Assembly (NCBI RefSeq): GCF_031143425.1 | Contig: NC_090440.1 | Coordinates: 337,779,844-337,843,843, forward strand | Direction of reading: 5' to 3' | Length of the DNA: 64,000 nucleotides | Origin: Pleurodeles waltl | Lineage: Eukaryota; Chordata; Amphibia; Caudata; Salamandridae | Part shown: one piece after another, positions 1 to 12,925 of the stretch | How the letters are laid out: the number at the start of each line of letters is the position of its first letter | How positions within the stretch are numbered: position 1 is the first letter of the stretch | Notes under the pieces: model-generated | The model's database searches: none | Told to the model about the DNA's origin: nothing | The model's input: only the letters and a program-made list of their open reading frames with translations | Made by a program: the position numbers and the translations under genes

Positions 1-285
1 CCTGTGCCAGACATTTTTAGAGAGAGTTAAAGTGATAGAAAAAGAGAAAAAAGTTTGTCAGAGCTTTTAAAAAGACAGGAAAAAAACTTTTAAAACTTTT
101 TAGAACTTTTTAGAAAGTTAGAAGTACTTTTCAGCACTTAGAAAAGAGTGAAAAGAGGAAATGCAAAACTTTTTGGTTATGTGTATATACACTGAACTTG
201 TTTTGTATATTTTTCTCTTATGAAAAGTACAATGACAAGAGTGGTAAGTAGTCTCAAAGCACTTATCCCACCGCTGCACAACCAA
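1..285 (-). other. Leader and gag start of LTR retrotransposon X
   Basis: Read on the minus strand, this follows directly from the end of the 286-3279 LTR and runs as a long A/T-rich untranslated leader to an ATG at 14-12 (first residues MSGT). I take that as the beginning of a gag-like reading frame cut off by the window edge. The bases just inside the LTR begin TTGGTTGTGCAGC, and I cannot assign them to a tRNA primer. The gag reading is inference from position, since only about five codons are visible. Confidence 0.45.
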
Positions 286-3279
286 TGTAGGAGGCTGGAC
301 TGGCTTGTAGTGAGTACCAAGGGGTACTTGCACCTTGCACCAGGCCCAGTTATCCCTTATTAGTGTATAGGGTGTCTAGCAGCTTAGGCTGATAGATAAT
401 GGTAGCTTAGCAGAGCAGCTTAGGCTGAACTAGGAGACGTGTGAAGCTACTACAGTACACTTAGTGTCATATGCACAATATCATAAGAAAACACAATACA
501 CAGTTATATTAAAAATAAAGGTACTTTATTTTTATGACAATATGCCAAAGTATCTTAGAGTGTACCCTCAGCGAGAGGATAGGAAATATACACAAGATAT
601 ATGTACACAATACCAAAAATATGCAGTATAGTCTTAGAAAACAGTGCAAACAATGTATAGTTACAATAGGATGCAATGGGGACACATAGGGATAGGGGCA
701 ACACAAACCATATACTCCAAAAGTGGAATGCGAACCACGAATGGACCCCAAACCTATGTGACCTTGTAGAGGGTCGCTGGGACTATAAGAAAATAGTGAG
801 AGTTAGAAAAATAACCCTCCCCAAGACCCTGAAAAGTGAGTGCAAAGTGCACTAAAGTTCCCCTGAGGACAAAGAAGTCGTGTTAGAGGAATAATGCAGG
901 AAAGACACAAACCAACAATGCAACAATGATGGATTTCCAATCTAGGGTACCTGTGGAACAAGGGGACCAAGTCCAAAAGTCACAAGCAAGTCGGAGATGG
1001 GCATATGCCCAGGAAATGCCAGCTGTGGGTGCAAAGAAGCTTCTACTGGACAGAAGAAGCTGAGGTTTCTGCAGGAACAAAAAGGGCTAGAGACTTCAAC
1101 TTTGGTGGACAGATCCCACTCGCCGTGGAGAGTTGTGCAGAAGTGTTTTACCGCCGAAAAAACGCCAACAAGCCTTGCTACCTGCAAATCATTTGGTTAG
1201 CGTTTTTGGATGCTGCTGTGGCCCAGGAGGGACCAGGAGGTCGTAAATTGGACCAGGAGGTAGAGGGGACGTCGAGCAAGACAAGGAGTCCTCTTAGCAG
1301 CAGGTAGCACCTGGAGAAGTGCCAGAAACAGGCACTACGAGGATGCATGAAATGGTGCTCACCCAAAGTTACACAAAAGAGTCCCACGTCGCCGGAGACC
1401 AACTTAGAAAGTCGTGCAATGCAGGTTAGAGTGCCGTCGACCCAGGCTTGGCTGTGCTCAAAGGATTTACGCCGGAAGTGCACAGGGGCCGGAGTAGCTA
1501 CAAAAGTCGCGGTTCCGAGCAATGCAGTCTAGCGAGGTGAGGCAAGGACTTACCTCCACCAAACTTGGACTGAAGAGTCACTGGACTGTGGGGGTCACTT
1601 GGACAGAGTTGCTAGATTCGAGGGACCTCGCTCGTCGTGCTGAGAGGAGACCCAAGGGACCGGTAAAGCAGCTTTTTGGTGCCTGCGGTTGCAGGGGGAA
1701 GATTCCGTCGACCCACGGGAGATTTCTTCGGAGCTTCTAGTGCAGAGAGGAGGCAGACTACCCCCACAGCATGCACCACCAGGAAAACAGTCGAGAAGGC
1801 GGCAGGATCAGCGTTACAGAGTTGCAGTAGTCGTCTTAGCTACTATGTTGCAGTTTTGCAGGCTTCCAGCGCGGTCAGCAGTCGATTCCTTGGCAGAAGG
1901 TGAAGAGAGAGATGCAGAGGAACTCGGATGAGCTCTTGCATTCGTTATCTAAAGTTTCCCCAGAGACAGAGACCCTAAATAGCCAGAAAATAGGGTTTGG
2001 ATACCTAGGAGAGAGGATAGGCTAGCAACACCTGAAGGAGCCTATCAGAAGGAGTCTCTGACGTCACCTGGTGGAACTGGCCACTCAGAGCAGTCCAGTG
2101 TGCCAGCATCACCTCTGTTTCCAAGATGGCAGAGGTCTGGAGCACACTGGAGGAGCTCTGGACACCTCCCAGGGGAGGTGCAGGTCAGGGGAGTGGTCAC
2201 TCCCCTTTCCTTTGTCCAGTTTCGCGCCAGAGCAGGGCTAAGGGGTCCCCTGAACCGGTGTAGACTGGCTTATGCAGAATTGGGCACATCTGTGCCCAAG
2301 AAAGCATTTCCAGAGGCTGAGGGAGGTTACTCCTCCCCTGCCTTCACACCATTTTCCAAAGGGAGAGGGTGTAACACCCTCTCTCAGAGGAAGTCCTTTG
2401 TTCTGCCATCCTGGGCCAGGCCTGGCTGGACCCCAGGAGGGCAGATGCCTGTCTGAGGGGTTGGCAGCAGCAGCAGCTGCAGTGAAACCCCAGGAAGGGC
2501 AGTTTGGCTGTACCAGGGTCTGTGCTACAGACCACTGGGATCATGGGATTGTGCCAACTATGCCAGGATGACATAGAGGGGGCAATTCCATGATCATAGA
2601 CATGTTACATGGCCATATTCGGAGTTACCATTGTGAAGCTACATATAGGTAGTGACCTATATGTAGTGCACGCGTGTAATGGTGTCCCCGCACTCACAAA
2701 GTCAGGGGAATTGGCCCTGAACAATGTGGGGGCACCTTGGCTAGTGCCAGGGTGCCCTCACACTAAGTAACTTTGCACCTAACCTTTACCAGGTAAAGGT
2801 TAGACATATAGGTGACTTATAAGTTACTTAAGTGCAGTGTAAAATGGCTGTGAAATAACGTGGACGTTATTTCACTCAGGCTGCAGTGGCAGTCCTGGGT
2901 AAGAATTGTTAGAGCTCCCTATGGGTGGCAAAAGAAATGCTGCAGCCCATAGGGATCTCCTGGAACCCCAATACCCTGGGTACCTCAGTACCATATACTA
3001 GGGAATTATAAGGGTGTTCCAGTAAGCCAATGTAAATTGGTAAAATTGGTCACTAGCCTGTTAGTGACAATTTGAAAGAAATGAGAGAGCATAACCACTG
3101 AGGTTCTGATTAGCAGAGCCTCAGTGAGACAGTTAGTCACTACACGGGTAACACATTCAGGCACACTTATGAGCACTGGGGCCCTGGAGAACAGGGTCCT
3201 AGTGACACATACAACTAAAACAACATATATACAGTGAAAAATGGGGGTAACATGCCAGGCAAGATGGTACTTTCCTACA
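286..3279 (-). mobile_element. Long (about 3 kb) 5' LTR of retrotransposon X
   Basis: On the minus strand the unit begins TGTAGGAAAG at 3279 and ends CTCCTACA at 286, giving TG...CA ends inside a short inverted repeat, as expected of an LTR. Internal sequence (the leader at 1-285) follows its 3' end, so this is a 5' LTR and not a solo LTR. That explains why no matching target duplication is seen (ACCAA against GTGCC). An AATAAA lies near the 3' end in minus orientation (about 515-530). No long coding frame is present. A length near 3 kb is very large for an LTR. The family looks like a salamander Ty3/Gypsy-type element by recollection, but no polymerase is in view to confirm this. Confidence 0.6.
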
Positions 3280-5474
3280 GTGCCCAATTGCCCCTAGGGC
3301 TGGGTGCCATGTAACTATAAGCAGGGACTTTATAAAAATAGTTTTATAAGCCCTGGTGAGGTAAAAACAGCCAAATTAGTTTTTCCCTCATTGTAGTAAA
3401 TGGCCTTCATAGGCTAGAATTGGGAGACTTTATTTTAATTTGTAAAGTCTCCTTAAATGATGAATACCAAGAGTTTGGTATCAAATTAATTGTTGTAATA
3501 AATCCCACAACTACCAGATGTTGGATTTAATATAACTTGTTCAGGTAAAGAGTTTTAAACTTTACCTGAAAAGTTGCCAATTTCAGCCCTGCATTGTTTT
3601 TGCTGCTGTGCTCTGATTGGCCAGCCTGTAGCAGCCTAGCCAGGCTGCCTTGATGAGGTGTGAAGTGGCCTGGCTTTACACAAAGGAATGTGCCTGTGTG
3701 AGGGAATCTCCCCTCAGCAGATGGTGAGGCAGGAAGGGGGAGGGCTGCCAAACTGGTCTTCAAAGGCAGAGAAGGACATTTGGAGCAACCAGCAACACCC
3801 CCACATCCTGCAACCCCAGACAACTAGGTGCCCCCTTGATTAGATTAGGAGAGGGCAGGAGAGGGGTGTGTTTATGATTTTTAGCCACACCAGTGGGTGG
3901 GCTCAGCCAGATGTAAACTCCAAAAATTCAGATTCAGCCATGATGGATTTTTGGAGGATGTTGCCTCCTGGGATTGATTTTTGCCACACTTCCCAGGAAG
4001 TGGTCATCACAGGGGGAAGGACCCTGAACCTGATTGGAGAACCAGGACCCCCCTGCTTTTCACCCAGGAGCAAGGATAAAACTGGCAGATCTGCACCCAC
4101 ACCTCAGTTTCCTACCACATCCAACAAGGAATAACAACAGAAGAAGAAGGACTGCCCTGCTGGACCCCTGGCCTGCACCTGGAACCTGCACTCAGAAGGA
4201 CTGCACCAGCTGCACACTTGGGCTTCACCACAAGAAGGACTTTGCCTGGCTTCAACGGTTTCAAGGAGGGACTCCCTGTTTGCTACAGGTGAAAAATTGC
4301 TATCCAGAATCCCCTGCACCAACTCCTGAAGAAAGCGACCAGCTGACCACTGTCCAGTGGCCAAAAAGGAGTTTGCGCCAGGTGCATTCTGGGAGTTGTA
4401 GTCCGCACCCCCCAAGGACCATCTCAGAACTTCTGGACCCTTGGGGTGAGCTGTGGACCCCAAAAGAACCTTAAAAGGACAACTGGGAGAACCCCCAGAA
4501 GTTTGGAGAAGTTTGGACAACTTTTGTAAAAAATCTCCATAGAGGGACCGTCCCGCCGCGGCAACTCTAGCCGGCTTGCCTCAATCGTGACCCGGCCTGA
4601 TTTGCTGGTTCGTCCCGGTAAAGAAAATCTCTGAAAAAGATACTAAGTCCAAAGGTAAAAAGTTGACCGGGACCACCCAGCCAGCGTATCCGAGGAGGGC
4701 TCCATGGACGTCGGATCAAGATAAGGGTTTACCCCGGTCGAAGGATTTTCACCTTGAAAAAACGACTAAGTCCGAAGGTAAAAATCTCCACCGAGGATTC
4801 CAGCATCGCGTATCCGGAGAAGGGCTCCAGGAGGTCGGATTGGACTGGCAGGTTCGTCCCGCTGAAAAAATCTTCGAAAAAGAGACTAAGGTGGTCATTC
4901 CAACCTCGGCGGTAAAAGGCGCTTACCGCCGTTCAGAAGACCTCCATAACACCGCCGCGGCCGCGGTAAACCGCCACGGTCATTCTGACCCACAACAGGC
5001 AAACCGCCAAAACACAGACATCCACAAAAGTCCTCCACACCAAAGGGCAGCGAGAAACTGGCGATGACCAAACCTCCACCGTCACGCCAACAGAAATACG
5101 CCCACACTATCACGACACACGAATCCACGTGTCTTTCAACCGCGGTATTCCATTGGTGGTACACACCGCCGCGCTCAAAATACACACACTTGTACAAAAC
5201 ACTACCACATTGGACAATTCAAAATACACACACCTGATACACATACACACACCACTCCCACACACCCATTACAATATAAAATACACACCCACATCACCCA
5301 CAAACCTCCACTCCTAGAGATTCGTGAACACGCACCGAGAAAAGACATCCGAGCACCCAGACGGCCAATTCACTGTCACCCAGCAATATTTGCACACACT
5401 TCACACAACACAGCAATACACATCACCACACTTAGCACCACACAATCCACCCTACACATCACCCACACCACCCC

Positions 5475-6935
5475 ATGGCACCGCAAAGACACCCCAGGTT
5501 CTCTGATGATGAACTCAGGGTCATGGTGGAGGAAATTGTACGAGTAGAGCCACAGCTGTTCGGGGCACAGGTGCAGCACACCACCATTGCCAGGAAGATG
5601 GAGCTATGGAGCAGAATAGTGGACAGGGTCAACGCTGTGGGACAGCACCCAAGAAATCGGGACGACATCAGGAAGAGGTGGAACGACCTACGGGGGAAGG
5701 TGCGTTCCATGGTATCCAGGCACAACATCGCGGTGCAGCGGACTGGCGGCGGACCCCCAACTCCTCCCCCAGAATTTACAACATGGGAGGAGCAGGTCTT
5801 GAACATCCTGCATCCTGACGGCCTTGCAGGAGTAGGCGGAGGAATGGACTCTGGTAAGTCCCATCTTCACTACTTCATCCCCCCACCCCACCTGCATGCC
5901 AACTCATACCTCCACCCTCACCCCCACCCCATCACACCTACTCCTTGCAAATGTGTCACCATCACAACCCACCCATCCCAACACCTAGCCCTGCATGCGT
6001 CCACAAAGCATGGACACCCATCATCAAAGCATGCCCACTACACATACACATACAACCCCCCCCAAACCACCGTCACAACAGCCCCCACAAAGGAATGCCA
6101 GCACTGGGGTACACGGGCACCCACCCATTGCACGCTATGGCACACACAGAAGCAATAACCATACTTTTATACCCCTGCAGGACCCGAATGCCAGGTCACC
6201 GCGCAGGAGGGTCCCCAAATGTCCACTCCACCCCCAGAAGAGGCCCACAGTGAGGACAGCAGCTCTGTCTCCCTGGATCTAGATGACCAGCCCGGTCCAT
6301 CGGGGACCTCGGGACAGTCGGTTCCCCTCACACAGCCACAGGCCACAGCAGACCTTCCCCCCTCTGGAAACACCAGCACAGCACCCACCCAGCGGGCCCA
6401 TACCTCTGTCCCCAGGACATGTCAATCAGCGGTGTGTCCACCACTACAGGGAACCCAGGCTAACCCAACACCCCAACAACAACAGGGACCTGGGGGCAGT
6501 GGAAGTGGGCACACGGTCCAGGGGACAGAGGCCCATGGAAACAGGGGAACTGGGAGGGCTGCTGTGCGACAGGGGGGGGGCAGGCCCAGGGAACCCACTC
6601 TCCACGAGGCCCTCTCCTCCATCATGGGAGCATACCACCACTCCCAGGAGACGATGGCGACGGTCCTGGCCAGGTTTCAGGAGATCCAGCTTCTGCAGGT
6701 GCAACAGTATATGGGGTTCAGGGAGGAACTAAGAAACATCAGTTCCGCCATTGGTACCATCGTAGTGGCCCTGAATCAGGTAGTCACCACATTGCGGGAC
6801 ACTGTGGCACCTCAAAGGGCCCCTGACACTAGCATGGACCAAGAACTGCCTACCACCTCCGCCGGCGCTAGTGGAGAGGAGGCCCCGACACAAGACCAAC
6901 AGGCCACCAGAACCCCACCCCCTGCAGAAGGATAA
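5475..6935 (+). pseudogene. Harbinger gene A: trihelix/SANT-like protein (copy 1)
   Basis: There are two exons. Exon 1 (5475-5853) starts at ATG (MAPQRHPRFSDDELRVMVEE) and encodes a Myb/SANT-like, NAIF1-type helical domain with the signature RKRWNDLRGKVRSM. It ends in the donor CTG/GTAAGT in phase 1. Exon 2 (6181-6935) follows the acceptor CCCCTGCAG and restores frame. It is Ser/Thr/Pro/Gln-rich, with a C-terminal helical stretch (LSSIMGAYHHSQETMATVL) that may multimerise. Harbinger SANT proteins are known to help carry the transposase to the nucleus and to the transposon ends; I infer the same role here. The stop TAA at 6933 replaces the GAA seen in copy 4, removing a basic tail. The coding is otherwise open, so a shortened protein is possible. 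Confidence 0.75.
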
Positions 6936-7194
6936 CCAGCCGCAAGCGGGCCCTGAGATCCAGGAAGAAGACAGAGTAAGATGTCAAGACCCCCGCCAGC
7001 AAAGGATACCGCCCTGATTGTCATCCCACTGTCCCACATTGTCACCCTGTCCAACCTTAAACTGCCCCTGCTCCACTTTCCACAGGCATTTGGACAATGC
7101 ACCTGTGATACTGATAGTCTGGACTCTGCCATGGACAATCCTCCACCATCAACCCTCACCGATTTGCAACCACCCATCCAATTTAGAGCACTTG

Positions 7195-7200
7195 AATAAA
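7195..7200 (+). promoter_or_regulatory. Polyadenylation signal of gene A (copy 1)
   Basis: AATAAA lies 260 bp past the gene A stop codon. The same signal in the same context occurs at 56096-56101 in copy 4, which supports it as the shared 3' end of gene A. Confidence 0.55.
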
Positions 7201-8970
7201 CACACTTATTGCACAAAACAATCTGGAGTCTGGCTGTGATTTTGAACAAATGTATTAGATATGACGTGCCAAAATGTTCATTCACATTGTGATGCCAACA
7301 AACCGCTGTCACACAGCTGTAGTCCATGGGGAAACAAAGCAGATGTCACGCAGTGGGGCCCACATCTCTGAAAACGGAAGGGAAAGTCACAACACAGTTA
7401 CCATACACTGGGGGAAAAAGTCAGACAGTAGAGAGGTAGGAGTCTTTAAGTAAATGTAATATGCCGGTGTGTACTCTTACCTGTGTGTCATTGAAAATAC
7501 TGCTGTATTACTGTGTTCCTGTTCTCTATGTCGTCCTCTTCGCCTTCCTCCTCATCACTCTCCACAGGCTCCACAGCTGCTACAACACCACCATCTGGAC
7601 CATCCTTCTGCAGAAAAGGCACCTGGCGTCGCAAAGCCAGGTTGTGAAGCATACAGCAGGCCACGATGATCTGGCACACCTTCTTTGGTGAGTACATTAG
7701 GGATCACCAGTCATATGGAGGCACCTGAACCTGGCCTTCAGGAGGCCGAAGGTTCGCGCGATCACCCTCCTAGTCCGCCCATGTGCCTCATTGTAGCATT
7801 CATCTGCCCTGGTCCTGGGATTCCTCACAGGGGTCAATAGCCATGACAGGCTGGGGTAACCAGAGTCCCCTAATAGCCACACCCGGTGCCTCTGGAGTTG
7901 ACCCATCACATACGGAACGCTGCTATTCCGCAGGATGTAGGTGTCATGCACTGACCCAGGGAACTTGGCATTAACATGTGAGATGTACTGGTCAGCCAAA
8001 CACACCATCTGTATATTCATGGAATGATAACTCTTCCGGTTCCTGTACACCTGTTCACTCCTGCTGGGGGGGACCAAAGCAACATGTGTCCCATCAATGG
8101 CACCAATGATGTTGGGAATATGTCCAAGGGCATAGAAGTCTCCTTTCACTGTAACCAAATCCCCCACCTCAGGGAAAATGATGTAGCTCCTCATGTGTTT
8201 GAGCAGGGCAGACAACACTCTGGACAACACCTTGGAAAACATGGGCTGGGACATCCCTGATGATATGGCCACTGTTGTTTGAAAAGACCCACTTGCTAAG
8301 AAATGGAGTACTGACAGCACCTGCACTAGAAGGGGGATCCCTGTGGGTTGGCAGATGGGTGACATCAGGTCTGGCTCCAGCTGGGCACACAGTTCCTGTA
8401 TAGTGGCTCGGTCAAGCCTGTATGTCAGTATGACATGTCGTTCCTCCATTGTCGACAGGTCCACCAGCGGTCTGTACACGGGAAGATTCCTCCATCTCCT
8501 CGCATGTCCCAGCGGACGGTGCCTATGAAGGACAACAGCGAGCACAGAGTCAATCAACCCACAGGTACGTAACCACAGCTTGCACATAACACGATTCCCA
8601 ATGCATTGAATGGTTTGTATGAGTGTTGAAGCAAGGCCTAGGTATGTGTGACGCAGTAGAAATTAAGCCATGTGGGCCCTTGAAATGGCGGCTGCCTGAC
8701 CTGTGAAGTGCGACAGTGGGATGTGAGGTCAATGCGCTGGCGTGGCACACCGTGGCGGTAGGCGGTCGAAGACCGCGGCGCAAAGCTGCATTGGTTAACA
8801 TTGAACCCTATGGGTTTCAGGAGCCAATGACGATGTGCGCCGGCGGTCGCGGTACGCACTGCCGCGGGCGTGACCGCCATTTTCTATCTGCTTAATCACT
8901 CGATACCTGATCTTCCACAGGAGAGGACCTACACTGCAAGTGCTGCTGTGACCTCGGTCTGGAAGAGACA

Positions 8971-11696
8971 ATGGCTCATGCGACTGGGGAAAGGGCCCCT
9001 GCCTTCACTGCGGAGGAGTTGTAGAAACTTGTGGTTGGGGTCCTCCCCCAGTATGCGCTACTCTACGGTCCTCCAGACCAACAGGTAAGTACACAGGGAC
9101 CATGCTTATTGGGCAATGCCTGGGTTGAGTGGGGTGGATGAAAGATGGTGGGGAGGGGAGCGATTGAGGCATGCATCAAACGACAGATGAGAGCATGTGC
9201 CACATGGCAAGGGTGGGGATGGGGGGCCACTCACATCGAGCATGCAGAAGGTGATGACAATTTTTCTCTCCCTGTACATGTCACATAGGTCAGCGCCCAC
9301 CAGAAAGTCGCAATTTGGTGTGCCATCGCCAAGGACGTCCGGACCCTGGGGGTCCACAACAGACGGGGCACCCACTGCCGGAAGAGGTGGGAGGACATCC
9401 GACGCTGCAGCAGGAAGACGGCGGAGGCTCAGCTGGGGATGGCCTCCCAACGTAGGAGGGGTGCCAGTCGTACTTTGACCCCCCTGATGTCCCGGATCCT
9501 GGCGGTGGCCTACCCCGATTTGGATGGGCGCATGAGGACATCACAGCAGACATAAGGGGGTGAGTACAAATACATTCTGCTGACTTTGCGCGCAGTGGAG
9601 GTGTCTGGGTGGGGGAGGAGGGCTGTGGGTATCCCTAGGCCAGGGCGATTTCTGTAGGCTAGGCCCCTCCGTAAGGCATGGCCCTGTGCCCTCCTCTGTA
9701 GGGTGCCAAGTACAGGTATCCATGGCCCTGTGTCATCTATGTGTGCAGTTGTCGTCCATAGGCTTGTAGGCCATGTCCCACGGATTGCGTAGTGGACCCC
9801 AAGTGCGCGGTGTAGTGCAGGGGACTTCTGTGTCTGTCCTCTCCGCCAACGGTGTCGCCAATGCATGCACTCAACATGTCTTTATTTCTCCCCCCACCTT
9901 TTTTGTGGTCTTCCTGTTCATGTGTGCATTAGCATCATCAGGCGGAGGAGAAGTGGCATCGGAGCACGAGGGAGCTGCATCCCACATGGCCCTGGAGGGC
10001 CATGCAACGGAGTCCGAATACACCAGTGGGACGGAGGGCGAGGGGAGCTCCACAGCGGGGACTCGTGCTGATGTCAGTGACAGCGACTCGTCCTCTGAAG
10101 GGAGCTCCCTTGTGGTGGCAGCAACATCCGTGCCCACCCGCAACAACAGGTACAGCTGCCACCCAGCGCACCAACACAGCCCTCCCAGCAGCCCCTCAGC
10201 CTTTGCCCCGTGCCCGCTCACCCAGGAAGGTGGGCATCTCCTTCGCCCCAGGCACCTCAGGCCCTGCCCCTGTCACCCCTGCTGCCCTCAGTGAGGAGGT
10301 TATTGACCTCCTGAGGACCATCATTGTTGGGCAGTCTACCCTTTTGAATGCCATCCAGGGTGTAGAAAGGGAGGTGCACCAGAGTAATGCATACCTGGAG
10401 GGCATTCATTCTGGTCAGGCTGCCCATCAGCGATCGTTCAACGCTCTGGCCTCAGCACTGACGGCAGCCATTGTCCCTGTCTCTAGCCTCCCCCCTCCAA
10501 CTTCCTCCACCCAGACCCAATCCCCTGTACCTCTGCCTATCCCAGACACACCATCAGACCAGCCTGCACACACCTCAACACCCAAGGGAAGCTCAGACAG
10601 ACATAAGCACCACACATCACACAAGCATTCACACAAGCAACATCCACATGCAGACATACCAACACCCACTGCCTCCAATGTGTCCCCCTCCTCCTCGTCT
10701 CCCTCCTCCCTCCCTGTGACGTCTCCACTCACACTTGCATGCACAACATCTTCAGCCACTACGTCCATCACCAGCACACCCACCAGAACACTGCGCACAC
10801 GTGCAGTCACCACCCCCACTACCATTTACACGTCCCCTGTGTCCTCTCCCAGTGTGTCTGTCACCCCCTCTTCCAAACTACACAAACGCAGGCAGCCACC
10901 CACCCAACAGCCATCCACCTCACAACAGCCTCCAGCCCAAGCACCTGCACCCAAAGACACCAGACTTCACACTCCTACAACCACATCCTCTTCCTCCACT
11001 CCCATACCCACTACACCTACCCGTCCCTCTCTTGCCAAATTGCTTTTCTTTTCCAAACTTGACCTCTTTCCAACAACTCCCCCACCCCGTCCATCTCATA
11101 AGACTCCAATCAGCACCTCAGCCACCACAAAACCGGGACCTGTAAAGACTGTTTGCCATGGACTGTGGAGTCCCCCACCCTCAAGGGCAGCCAGTTCAGC
11201 TAGGAGCCAAGGCACGGCCAGCCCCCCCCCCCTTGAAAAACATCCAAAGATTGCCAGTGCCTGGCGCAAAAGACCAAAGACACCAGGGACAAACATCCCT
11301 ACATTGGCTCCGGCAGGAAGTCGGGTGCCACCTGACACACCGCCAAAGGTGGGAAAGGGCCACAGGCGAACAGGGAAGGGTGGGAAGTGCAGCACGCCCG
11401 ACAAGTCTGGCAGCAGGCCAGCTGGCCAGGAGGGCCCCACCAGCCCCATCCCAGGTGTGCAGGAGGACACCCACAGGCCCGGTACTGCAGCCCAGGAGGG
11501 CCCCACCAGCCCCATCCCAGGTGTGCAGGAGGACACCCACAGGCCCGGTACTGCAGCCCAGGAGGGCCCCGCAAGCCACGTACCAGGTGGGCAGAAGGAC
11601 ACCCACAGGCCCGATACTGCAGCCCAGGAGGGCCCCGCAAACAACCAGAGAGATGGGCAGGAAGGCCCCGCCAGCCACATGTCAGGTGGCGAGTGA
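8971..11696 (+). pseudogene. Harbinger gene C: second trihelix/SANT-like protein (copy 1)
   Basis: Three exons are supported by splice sites and by comparison with copy 4: 8971-9084 (donor CAG/GTAAGT), 9289-9559 (271 nt, donor GTGAGT) and 9933-11696. Exons 1-2 form a trihelix-like domain (signature HCRKRWEDIRRCSRKTAEAQ). Exon 3 carries a helical patch (LLNAIQGVEREVHQSNAYLE) and then a very long Thr/Ser/Pro/His-rich tail. It differs in sequence from gene A and so is a second SANT-type gene. Defects: TAG in exon 1 where the other copies read Glu, TAA near the end of exon 2, and a frameshift near 10150. It lies wholly inside the first intron of the opposite-strand transposase gene. Function is inferred only. 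Confidence 0.7.
11426..11690 (+). repeat. 66-bp tandem repeat in gene C tail (copy 1)
   Basis: About four units of exactly 66 bp begin at 11426, 11492, 11558 and 11624. Each encodes 22 residues of the type QEGPTSPIPGVQEDTHRPGT. Because the period is a multiple of three, unit gain or loss keeps the frame. Confidence 0.85.
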
Positions 11697-11719
11697 CATC
11701 CATGCCATGGCCGGATCCG

Positions 11720-12400
11720 CTGACCTAGACACTCATCTCAAGCACCGCTTCGCTGGGCACCGCCGTCTCAAGCACCGCTGAACAGGGCCCTTCATCTCAA
11801 GCACCGCTCCGCTGGGCACCGCCGTCTCAAGAACCGCTGCGCTGGGCCCTTCATCTCAAGCACCGCTCCACTGGGCACCGCCGTCTCAAGAACCGCTGAA
11901 CAGGGCCCTTCATCTCAAGCACCGCTCCGCTGGGCACCGCCGTCTCAAGAACCGCTGAACAGGGCCCTTCATCTCAAGCACCTTTGAACTGGGCCCTTCA
12001 TCTCAAGCACTGCTCCGCTGGGCACCGCCGTCTCAAGAACCGCTGAACAGGGCCCTTCATCTCAAGCACCGCTCCGCTGGGCACCGCCGTCTCAAGCACC
12101 GCTGAACAGGGCCCTTCATCTCAAGCATCGCTGAACTGGGCCCTTCATCTCAAGCACCGCTCATCTGGGCACCGCCGTCTCAAGAACCGCTGAACAGGGC
12201 CCTTCATCTCAAGCACCGCTCCGCTGGGCACAGCCGTCTCAAGACCTGCTGAACAGGGCCCTTCATCTCAAGCACCGCTCCGCTTGGCACCGCCATCTCA
12301 AGAACCGCTGAACTGGGCCCTTCATCTCAAGCACCGCTCCGCTGGGCACCGCCGTCTCAAGAACCGCTGAACTGGGCCCTTCTCTCAAGCACCGCTGGCC
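11720..12400 (+). repeat. Dimeric 29/30-bp minisatellite (copy 1)
   Basis: Alternating units of about 29-30 bp with cores TCTCAAGCACCGCTCCGCTG and CTGAACAGGGCCCTTCAT form a higher-order period near 59 bp. A related 30-bp array occupies the same place in copy 4 (60800-61190). Confidence 0.8.
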
Positions 12401-12494
12401 CATTGGCGGAAGGGGCAGGCCCGTATCTGTGTCGGGCAGGGATGCACGAAGCACTCTGGGCACTAGTCCCCCTCCAGTACCAGTGGAGACTGTC

Positions 12495-12925
12495 ATCCAC
12501 TTGAGAGACTGTGGCTTTGCACTCCCCAGGATGGCACAGTGGGCAAGCCACCCACTGTAGAGACTTGAGAGACTGTGGATTTGCACTCCCCAGGATGGCA
12601 CAGTGGGCAAGCCACCCACTGTAAAGACTTGAGAGACTGTGGCTTTGCACTCCCCAGGATGGCACAGTGGGCAACCCACCCACTGTAGAGACTTGAGAGA
12701 CTGTGGCTTTGCACTCCCCAGGATGGCACAGTGGGCAACCCACCCACTGATATTGACTTGAGAGACTGTGGCTTTGCACTCCCCAGGATGGCACAGTGGG
12801 CAAGCCACCCACTGTAGAGACTTGAGAGACTGTGGCTTTGTACTCCCCAGGATGGCACAGTGGGCAAGCCACCCACTGTAGAGACTTGAGAGACTGTGGC
12901 TTTGCGCTCCCCAGGATGGCACAGT
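12495..12925 (+). repeat. 64-bp tandem repeat (copy 1)
   Basis: About seven units with a 64-bp period (TTGAGAGACTGTGG at 12501, 12565, 12629 and on), each containing CACTCCCCAGGATGGCACAG. The same unit is found in copies 3 and 4 at the equivalent position. Long open frames on the minus strand across it follow from the repeat and are not genes. Confidence 0.85.

Noticed and set aside
4034..4520. Opposed open frames in LTR Y
   Set aside because: Both strands open by chance in repeat sequence; no domain and no conservation evidence.
11096..11680. Minus-strand frames opposite the 66-bp repeats
   Set aside because: Shadows of the gene C tail; the plus frame aligns with copy 4.
12495..12925. Regular repeats suggesting a CRISPR-like array
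   Set aside because: Contiguous 64-bp tandem units without unique spacers, in a eukaryotic transposon.
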